A DNA stretch of 64,000 bases from Deroplatys truncata (Eukaryota; Arthropoda; Insecta; Mantodea; Mantidae), in NCBI GenBank assembly GCA_030765065.1, contig CM060975.1, positions 195,033,507 to 195,097,506 of the forward strand. The letters are read 5' to 3'. Made by a program: the position numbers and the translations under genes. Within the stretch, counting starts at the first letter, position 1. Every line of letters begins with the position of its first letter. Shown here one piece after another: positions 56,026 through 64,000 of the stretch. The notes under the pieces were generated by a model, which was given only the letters and a program-made list of their open reading frames with translations, was not told where the DNA came from and ran no database searches.

Positions 56026-56310
56026 GTCTTAGCATCAATAGCTGCAGTGTCAATGTCATTCTGTTTGAAATTACCTATTTCACAGTCTAAGTAGTTAAAA
56101 TTTTGCACTAGGTCACTTATGTTGCTTATTATTATCTTTTCTCCCTAAAATTTTTGTTTTAGAAGTGATATATTTAAGTTATATGCACAGGCCATTTTGT
56201 TTAGTTCGTATAGAAAATACTGTGGAGAATTCTCTGATATAGTCAATGAGACTTGATATCAGAGAATTCTACTGGTCGTTCTACAGTTTTTTTTTCGGCA
56301 CGGCGGTTTG
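56026..56310 (-). pseudogene. RTE-like LINE, polymerase core, decayed
   Basis: The minus strand reads (N)DQ..ILSDI-like near 56275, then ACAYNLNIS, IIISNISDLVQNFNYLDCEI and FKQNDIDTAAID. This follows the ADDQ..YNL.IS..IV...I.E....FNYLGC.I order. It contains an inverted duplication at 56226-56270. Confidence 0.7.
56226..56270. repeat. Perfect 15-bp hairpin inside the LINE
   Basis: AGAATTCTCTGATAT (56226-56240) is repeated inverted at 56256-56270 with a 15-nt spacer. It adds extra sequence inside the LINE coding region, so it looks like a local templated inversion and not a functional stem. Confidence 0.8.
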
Positions 56311-57344
56311 TGCTCACAACGGCAGAGCGGTCTTTTAATAAAACTTATTAGCTTAATTATTTAATTGTTATTTTACACTATATTTACACAAGTTGCTAAG
56401 CAGCAATATGCTTTAGAACTGTTTTCCTCACCCACTTACAGCTCAGCTTAGGTATTTATATAGACGAACCCCCTAGGTTGATAAAAAGTGGCATCACAAA
56501 AGCATGTTACCTTTATACCAGTTGATTTTATAAACGTTTACAGACTTCCAAAAGCTCCCATTAGACCAAATGCAATTATATGGATCCAACATCAAAATCA
56601 GTAAAAAAAAAAAAAGAAAACGGTAGAACTATTAAAATAGAGAAGCGGCATATTAATATCAGTTTTAGCCACGCCTAAATCCAAAACGAGTATCGTACAA
56701 TCACATAAAATACATCTTAAACAAGCTAGTTTGTCCGATCAGATATAAAGTGCTTGTTTATAACCATTTTTTTCATTATATGCAGTCTTTAACATTTCAG
56801 GTCATATCGGCGATATTTATATTTTAGGGCGTTTTGTCTATGATTTTATAGCATTATTTTGACATCTTCTTTGTCCTTTGCTTCTTTTTATAGTCATGAT
56901 CTTGCATTCACATTCAGTATATAAGGATCTTTATATTACTGACATTTTATATAAGCATAATTTTTCAAAATCAGAAATTTTACCATTCAACTGAAAAATT
57001 AGTATCTTTGTAAGTTCTTTACTCGCATTTTCGAAAGAAAAAATAACATCCTATTTAATGGCTACTGTGGAAAGGATTGCTTGTGTTTGGAGGGATGGCT
57101 ATTGTCAGGGGAGCAGGTATAATTATACAGTTGTATGTCCCAAACTAGGGATCTGAGAGAACAGTCTTCCAACTTTCGCGTTAATGAGTGAGTGTATTGT
57201 CCTTATCATAGGCTGTGAAGTTCTCTGCATTTGCAATGCATTTTGTATCATCTGGGAATCCAAGAGTAATGCTACAGCTTTGTAAGACATGCTTCAAAAA
57301 CAATTCCCTTAATTTTCTTTTCAAATTCTTCAAATAAGAACGTG
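56311..57344. other. No gene recognised
   Basis: AT-rich. Contains a poly(A)-like AAAAAAAAAAAAAG at about 56603-56616. No supported feature. Confidence 0.4.
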
Positions 57345-57762
57345 GAATAAATGTATTACTTCCTTTACTATGTACATAGCAGGTAGAGAAGGTATGGTAT
57401 TCCACCCAAAAATTCGATACCGAAATTTCACCGGAAATACATATCTTGATGCTCTCTGAATAAAAAAAAAGAAGAAAAAGATCCGTTTGTGTGTGTGTGT
57501 GTGAACAGTACTACTCAAAAACGAAAAGTCAGATAAATACCAAATTTGGTATTTACGTTCAGTATCTTCCAAGGAATCAACACAAAGATTTTTAAGCAAA
57601 TCATCCCACCCGAAACTGCCCTTTAGATGGAACATTTTTCGTAATCTTTGATTTTCTGAAAAAATGGCTATAACGATTTTGATTAAAATGTCATATATTA
57701 AACATACTTACATGATAAATAAAATCTATATCCTGAATTTTCTGGGAATATCCTGTGAAGCC
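57345..57762 (-). repeat. Rep-A copy, part 1, interrupted by an LTR-like insertion
   Basis: Reverse Rep-A from the outer end (CTATGTACATAGCAGGTAGA) to TATCCTGTGAAGCC, where an insertion begins. (GT)n is at 57487-57503. It resumes at 58671. Confidence 0.85.
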
Positions 57763-58670
57763 TGAGGCAGTGTTTTTAACACTTACATAATTTTAGTCTA
57801 ATTATATATGTAAATTCAATAACAGCCCGCCTTGAAGCAATATGTATGTAATAATTTGTAAAATGTATGTAACAGTCATTGCATATGCTTATTTTATTGT
57901 ATCCATGCGTAGTAATGTTATGTGAATATATTACGTAATTTAATAATGTAGGGGCTGTGAGAAATAGGTTTAAAGTTGCTAATAATGAGGTAACAATGAG
58001 GTAACCTTAAGGCAATAATGAGTAAGGAAGTTTAAATGCTACTAGTCAGTATTAGAGCAGCAATAATCTAAATTTTGAGACAGTTTATAAAATAGCCAAT
58101 CAAAAACCAGAAAAAGCTTTAGTTAAATGAAGGTATTCTGTTGGAGTAGGATTAGCCAATCAGAGACTTGAAATACAGAAATTTACAAGTTTAGACGGTT
58201 GAAATCAATTTAGTTTCCTCAAAACAGTGTTCATAAACAGACGCGAGATGTGTCCTCGAGAAATTAAATACGTATTCGTGTGAGACGAAAATAGTTTACG
58301 TGTTAAAAAGTGCAGATATTAAATAAAAGAATGTCACAGCTCTCTATATCAGTGAAGTGCTATTTAATTTGTGTCAAGTATTAATAAAAAGGAGAAGAAT
58401 TAAAACGTAAAAATCTGTGTAAGCCTACATTCTTCAGTCGCACCACCACCCTACCAATATAACCATGTCTCTAAAATAAATACTGACGCAGCCGAGGCAA
58501 ACATAAATATTAAATATTTAAAGAAACAGTCAAATTACAAAGCTAATATTTTTAAACTTGGGGCGGAGGCTACCGGAAACCGGGTACTATACGTGCGGTT
58601 GCAACTACTACAAGTTCGGCTCCCTAACAGTCGAAATACGATACAACTCCTTCTAAAGAACTCCTTTCTC
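57763..58670 (+). mobile_element. LTR-like insertion in Rep-A
   Basis: It starts TGAGGCAGTGTTTTTAACAC and holds promoter-like words: TTTATAAAATAGCCAATCAA, a second AGCCAATCAGAG, a TATATCAGTGAAGTG start-like site and TATTAATAAAAAGG. A GC-rich leader with TTGGGGCGGAGGCTACCGG follows. Flanks AAGCC and AAGTC may be a 5-bp duplication. No gag or pol frame is present. A solo or truncated LTR is the best guess. Confidence 0.45.
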
Positions 58671-59111
58671 AAGTCCTCATTCGGGAAGGAATTTTTTATA
58701 ATCTTCTATAAATGGCAAACGTTAACGACAAGCGAAAACGTACAACACAAAAAGCGTAGATCTCTTTAAAACACTCAATTCACTTAAAATAACATTTTTT
58801 GTGGCATGAATCATTAATGGTTAGAATTGTTAAATAGCCATTCTTTTTAAGTTCTGTCGAGTTTCAAGATGCCATAGAAAGAGTATGGTATTTTAAGGCC
58901 AGCATATAGCGTCCAGTTGTTAAACATTTGACTATCGCTGTTCCCTTTGTGCCTGTAACGAAAATGTGTAATGCAATTATTTCCGGAAAGGTTTATCGCG
59001 ATTAAAATGAAATACATAGCAAAATATACTTTCGTAAGAATACTTTGTGTACCCACTAATAAACAATAGAGAGTAGAGAAACTCATGCGAACGTAACACA
59101 TCAAATTTTTT
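58671..59111 (-). repeat. Rep-A copy, part 2
   Basis: It resumes at AAGTCCTCATTCGGGAAGGA and ends AGAGTAGAGAAACTCATGCG, then CACATCAAATTT. Confidence 0.85.
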
Positions 59112-59164
59112 AAATTAATTCTCTACATTGAAGTTTGGGTTTTTTAATCATGAGATCACATACA

Positions 59165-59303
59165 CACATTCATACTTCAAGACTCTGGGAAGGATAGGGA
59201 ATAATCTTGGCTAGAGAAAAATTCCCACCCCAGCCGGGAATCGAACCCGGGACCCTTCGCACAGCAGGCAGGTACTCTACCGACTGAGCTACGAGGCCAG
59301 CCC
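59165..59303 (-). mobile_element. SINE-4 copy
   Basis: Reverse head CTCGTAGCTCAGTCGGTAGA and B box CCGGGTTCGATTCCCGGCTG. The body has TCTCTAGCCAAGATTATTCC, then the TCTTGAAGTATGAATGTG end. It is the best-preserved tRNA-like head in the window. Confidence 0.9.
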
Positions 59304-59594
59304 CATTTACTCTTATACTTACTTTTTCTACTCGTGTAGCAATTATATCAATTTATAAAATGGTTTATAGTGCTCTATAAACTAATTTTAATACATTAAA
59401 CAAATCTAAGTTTTAGATCATTTTTATAGTTATTGTGCTGTTTTTTAAATATTTCGGTGTCATTTTATGAGTCTTTTTAAAACAATTTTTAGTCATCAAT
59501 AAATCCTAAAGAACTAAGATAAGCTTTAAAAGTAAAACATTGTGAAGATGAGAAAGTAATCAAACTGCGAAAAAACGACCTGAATTTTTGAAGA

Positions 59595-59644
<50 letters not shown>

Positions 59645-60203
59645 TTTGTTGGAGGAAAACGATTTGCTGCGCCGCGCAAGCGTTCAGCGGTTTTCTTGTT
59701 CCCGGTGGCAATTTGTTAGTACCGCCCAAGTAGCAAGGCATTGTCTTCCAGTACAGCACGATCCTCAGACTCAGCCAAGCGGTACCTCTATTTGTAAATC
59801 CCTGATGACACAACTTAACGTGAATGATGCCCCTCAACACTCCGCTGCAGCCGAGTACAGTTAGTTCAAAGTAACCTCTCGCAAAATATTATAGCCTCTA
59901 CAAAGAAACTGAAAAAAATAATAATTTATTGTATACATTTAACATTTACAGTTCTTTAAGATAAATCGTTCTGATTTCAAACAATATCCAATTAACTTGT
60001 TTCAAAACTGGAAATAATATGGAAGAATGAACTTTCCACTTCAATAGCTATTGCTCCCACTACAGTTTACTAACACACCAGGGGAAATCTGCTGTTGGAA
60101 TAATCCACATTACAACAGGGAAACACCTCACAACGCATGGAAACTCAAATCATTGAATAGCTGTTTCAGATTGCATATGCCACACTTGATTGTTTCACAT
60201 GTT
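59304..60203. other. No gene recognised; (CT)n microsatellite at 59597-59638
   Basis: The (CT)n tract abuts a GC-richer segment (59640-59880) whose minus-strand 104-codon frame has no identifiable domain. This might be an old retroposon ending in GA repeats. No further evidence. Confidence 0.4.
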
Positions 60204-60213
60204 TGGTTTCTCT

Positions 60214-60496
60214 ACAAATTGAATTGAATTTTATTTATGGGCGCTCTTTAACTACTGTGTTCCTTAGCATTCCATTGTATATTGGGCGTGAAAGACCGGT
60301 AATTTTGCTCAGAGGCCTCTTTATCAGGTTTGAGTATCTTTTATGTGCCGTAAATCTAAGACACGGGACCATTCCGAACGAAGCAATGCTAAGGATTTTT
60401 ACGCCCGAAAAAATCCATCGCCCTCCACCGTGTTTGTACCCGCGACCTCGGGAACTAAAGGCTAGTATGGTAACCACTACACCACGGAGGACGATA
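60214..60496 (-). mobile_element. SINE-2 copy with 10-bp target duplication
   Basis: Reverse head TCCTCCGTGGTGTAGTGGTT, body ACATAAAAGATACTC-like and TGAGCAAAATTACC, tail ATAAAATTCAATTCAATTT. GTTTCTCTAC is present at both 60204-60213 and 60497-60506. Confidence 0.9.
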
Positions 60497-61030
60497 GTTT
60501 CTCTACCACTTGTCTATGGAAGGTAAGGTTACGGACAAACGGAGGTGCTCTTCAACCGGATGTAGAGTACTGCAAGTAGGCAGTATCGGCCCTTTATTGC
60601 TTCTACCGTGACCCCCGGGAGGGAGGGAGGGAAGAGAGAAGAGACCCAAAGTTGCGGATGGCGACGGGTACATGGACGGAGTCCATAACGTTTCCCAGAT
60701 CGAAAGCATCCGACGCCTTCCGGACCCACCTACAAGCCACCTGAATCCCCGGAGCGGGGCCTACTCGGAGGCGAGACCTAACTGAGAAATCTCGCAACGA
60801 CGCCAGGGAAGAAACTTCTACAGAGCGCACAGCCACCGTTGCCTGGTCCTACTATCCTGAAATCAAGGAAGATGATGGGTACAGGAAATGAAGGGCACGA
60901 GAGTCTGGGTAGTAGATGAAGCATCCCAGCATCCGCCTGTCGACCTCCGGGGAAACCAGAAAAACCCATGGATCAGAATGAGTGCTCGCCAGCGATCGAA
61001 CCCGGACCTACGAATATAAGTCGCACAGGT
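60497..61030 (-). mobile_element. SINE-1 copy
   Basis: Reverse head near 60990-61030 with CCGGGTTCGATCGCTGG. Then ATGGGTTTTTCTGGTTTCCC, GGCGGATGCTGGGATGCTTC, CATTTCCTGTACCC and TTTCAGGATAGTAGGACCAG, and a G/C-rich 3' half down to about 60507. Confidence 0.8.
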
Positions 61031-61037
61031 TACCATA

Positions 61038-61160
61038 TGAAAGGTATTCCATCCAAATATTCGATATCAGGAGTTTACTGGAAAGGTTTTTGAGGTCCCC
61101 TGAGCAAGAAAAGATTTTTTTAAAGACATGTCAATGCCTGTGTGTCTGCCTGAGCAGGAC
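61038..61160 (-). repeat. Rep-A fragment
   Basis: AGGTATTCCATCCAAATATT, TTTTTGAGGTCCCCTGAGCA and AAGATTTTTTTAAAGACATG correspond to the 3' end of Rep-A in reverse. Confidence 0.6.
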
Positions 61161-61617
61161 AACTTGATGAAAGTGGGATGAACAGCAGACTACAGGATCA
61201 GTTATGACAAGCGCCCCGAATGTTTCAGAGGTCTCGAAGGGCAACCGAGCCAGATGAAGCCCAGCTGAATGCCAAGCGCGATCGTCTATGAGCGGGTCTA
61301 TAAAATAAGTTTATTGTGAAATGCACTAACTTACCTCTTATCGAAAGTGCTGGATATGTTACCCCCCGGCAGCGTTGTCCCGATGCTGACATCTGCTAGT
61401 TTATCTTCAGAAATTAACGAAATGCCACGCGATTTCACTATTCTGAAGCATCGAATCAAAGGACAATGCATTCATTCTGAGGAACAATACTTCTTCCAAC
61501 ATCTTCTGTAAGAGCAAAATACTGTGCATTTCACTTATTTCTATCTTTCACGTCGAACAAGGCAAGCGGCTGGGCTACAGTAAGCTCAATTGCCGGTTAA
61601 TGGATTTTGAAATGTTT
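61161..61617. other. No gene recognised
   Basis: Unclassified. Moderately GC-rich at 61180-61300. Confidence 0.35.
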
Positions 61618-61920
61618 AGTCGTCCTCCGTGGTGTAATGGTTACCATGCTAGCCTCTAGTTCCCGAGGTTGCGGGTTCAAACCCGGCGGAGGGCGATGGA
61701 TTTTTTTCGGACGTAAAAATCCTTAGTATGGCTTCCTTTGGAAGGGAAGGGAAGGATGGAAGGGTGGTCCCGTCGTAGATTTACGGCACGTAAAAGAACC
61801 TCAAGCCTGATAAAGATGCCTCTGAGTGAAATTTCCGGTCTTACATGCCCTGTATAGAATGGGACGCTAAGGATTACAGCAGTTAAAGAGCGTCCATAAA
61901 TAAAGCTCAATTTAATTTAA
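61618..61920 (+). mobile_element. SINE-2 copy, full length
   Basis: Head TCGTCCTCCGTGGTGTAATG and GCGGGTTCAAACCCGGCGGA; body GGCACGTAAAAGAACCTCAA and GATGCCTCTGAGTGAAATTT; tail AAATAAAGCTCAATTTAATT. It is the clearest SINE-2 head. Confidence 0.9.
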
Positions 61921-61924
61921 AGTT

Positions 61925-62160
61925 TTTGATAAGTTCAGACGCTTGCCAAAGTTGATCTGGCAAAAAATGCATCTTTCAGTGATGCAATGCTAAGATTTTT
62001 ACGAAATTCCTCCGACCCAAAACGACTACAAATTGACTTTTCTTCAGATACAACTAATGATTTGGATTAAAATAATGGGATGCTTGAATAAACTATATAA
62101 TTTAAATTTTCTGCAAATAACCTGTGATTTTCTTCATTTTGACTGAATTTTATATAATTT
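61925..62160 (-). repeat. Rep-A fragment, decayed
   Basis: TGCTAAGATTTTTACGAAAT, GATTTGGATTAAAATAATGG and AACCTGTGATTTTCTTCATT follow Rep-A order in reverse. Identity is low. Confidence 0.5.
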
Positions 62161-62479
62161 GTTATAACTATAAAAGTATAAACTAGTTAAAATACAAATA
62201 TGTATCAGGTAGCTTTTTTAATATTAGTCATTTTCTAAAATTCTATGTTGTACGTTTACATCTTGTCAACAGTAAGTGTGTCATCTGACGTAAGTTTGAA
62301 AGTTTGCGATTCTTTTCTTTTTTTTTTCCTCCTTCTTTCTTAAGAGTTCGTTACTAACACTTCTGAATTTATCCCTCTATGCTTCTGTGTTAGCACATGA
62401 ATGCTGTTTTCGCATGTGTAGACAATTGAGCAGGTATAGCTTAATTTGAAACAATTTCTAGGCAGAAATGCGTAGATAA

Positions 62480-63268
62480 AACTCTTTTTCTGTACCACGT
62501 ATATAGTAGGAGAAAAGGTATTGCATTCCACCCAAAAATGCGATATCTACCGATATTTCGTCATACATGCACGTTTAGAGGCACCTTATACTCAAAAAAG
62601 CACTTTATAAAAAAAGGTGTGTGTGAACAGCATAACTCAATAACGAAAAGTCGGATAAATACCAAGCTTGGTATTTAGGTTGAGTACTTTCTAAAGATGC
62701 GACAGACACACCAAACTACCCTTTAATGGAACATTTTTAAAAAAGTTTCATATTTAAAAAAATGGCTAACGATTTTGATTAAAATACCATATGTTAAAGA
62801 TATCTACATTACAAATAAAATGTGTACATTGAATATTCTGGGAATAGCCTGTGAAGTCCACTCCATTAGGAATGAATTTTGTATAGTCTTGTATAACTAG
62901 TAAACGTTAAGCGATAGACAAAAAAAAGTAGATATTTTAAAACACACAATTTATTTAAAATAGATAATTTTATGTGACATCAGCCATTTCCGATATATAC
63001 GTTATTAATAATGGAATTGTTCAATACTTAGCCATTCTTTGAAGTCCTGTCGATTTTCAGTTGGTTCTCGCGATATCGTGGAAAGAGTGTGGAATTTTAA
63101 GTCCATCGTATAGCGTCCAGTTCCTAGACGTTTGGCTGTCTATAACGAAATGTGTAATGTTACTACTTTCGAAAAGATAGGAAATTATTTTTTCGTAAGA
63201 ATAATTTGTATATCCACTAATAAGCGAAAGAAGGTAGAGAAAGTCATGTGAATGTAATACATCAGATT
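62480..63268 (-). repeat. Rep-A copy, full length
   Basis: Reverse copy from GTACCACGTATATAGTAGGA to AGGTAGAGAAAGTCATGTGA and ATACATCAGATTTG. The CA site is reduced to GGTGTGTGTGAAC. Confidence 0.85.
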
Positions 63269-64000
63269 TGTATATAAATGCTAGAAAACATAAGATATAC
63301 TTATGGATTTATAATTAATTAGAATAGATACTTCAGTTTATAAATTTGCATCTGAAATACGACGATTACAAATCTTCCCATCAGATTTCCTCAAAATATT
63401 CAAGTATTTGGAGTTTTATTATTAAATACCAGAATAGGTGCATTTAGCCCAACAGGAATTGGAACGAATATTGGTAGGGGGGTTATAAGCAATAGCCTGA
63501 TGAGGGAAATTCCTCAGTTTAAACAGGTTGGGATCATAACTCTGAATCACGATGTTTATTAAGTGGTGAAAAGCAGAAGATCTGGTCTATGGTGAGCGTG
63601 TTGCTGTTAACACTGTTATCGTGTCGGCCGACTGACATGCTTCTGTATCCAAACTTTGTTGTTGAGTTGCAAAACAAAACGAAAACGAACCGCGCCAAAC
63701 GCAAGATTGGATCATCAAGTCTCAATAATTAGCGTAACGGAAAGAATATTAATGTAGCAGTTTCCTCTCATGACTAAAGTAGTGTTCAAACCGGCTGTAC
63801 TCCGGAAGAATTCCAAAACGAGGTTGAGGTAATTTGCAGATCCGCAAATAAATCTCTAAACTTGCTTTTTTTTATTATTATTATTTATTTTTGTTCTAAT
63901 TTTAATATAACATTCTTGTCCAGTCGTGTAACAGAAGCAGTGTTGCCAACTTTGCTGCTATTTCTAACGACTTTCAGCCCTGTGTTAGCGACAGATTTAC
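63269..64000. other. No gene recognised
   Basis: AT-rich with short (TTA)n at about 63873-63885. A 63-codon minus-strand frame (63534-63725) has no identifiable domain. Confidence 0.4.

Noticed and set aside
59526..59840. 104-codon minus-strand protein
   Set aside because: It contains a translated (GA)n run and no recognised domain. It may be an old retroposon.
5850..63268. Rep-A as a Helitron or classic MITE
   Set aside because: There is no CTRR terminus and the ACTTTCTCTAC words are subterminal on one side. The apparent target duplication is 4-6 bp, not an A/T Helitron junction.

Overview
The window looks like a piece of a large, AT-rich insect genome. The evidence is GT-AG introns, several tRNA-derived SINE families, RTE-like and jockey-like LINE relics, Tc1/mariner relics, a P-type transposon and many microsatellites. 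I cannot name the species. There is no bacterial gene organisation.

Host gene: only one cellular gene is convincingly visible. Two minus-strand exons (21347-21633, then 738-1035) splice in frame across a 20.3 kb intron. Together they encode about 195 residues of a formin-type GBD/FH3 region, best explained as multiple wing hairs (mwh) or a close relative. Earlier exons must lie right of 21634, inside or beyond the window, and later ones left of position 1. I found no further exon.

Mobile DNA, left to right: 1-195 is the 3' end of a Tc1 element. 1.6-8.3 kb is mostly SINE-1 copies. 8.5-15 kb is a nested pile of RTE-like LINE, jockey-like LINE, a long inverted-repeat element and an 800-900 bp repeat I call Rep-A. 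15.7-17.4 kb has SINEs inside SINEs. 18.9-20.7 kb has two mariner-type relics. 21.8-31.5 kb alternates Rep-A, SINEs, a mariner-type transposase relic and a LINE RNase H fragment. 32.9-38.3 kb has a foldback element, SINEs, an LTR with a tRNA-Lys-type primer site, and four Rep-A copies. 38.6-43.5 kb is a tandem array interrupted by a 4.3 kb P/THAP9-type transposon. 44-56 kb has two decayed RTE-like LINEs, each carrying the same LTR-like segment (Rep-X), plus a third LINE relic at 51.6-52.6 kb. 57-63.3 kb is Rep-A, an LTR-like insertion and SINEs.

Two things stand out. The P-type element has perfect 38-bp terminal inverted repeats, an exact 8-bp target duplication and only two visible ORF lesions. 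Rep-A is present about 20 times in both orientations and matches no family I can name; filled and empty sites in the window define its ends.
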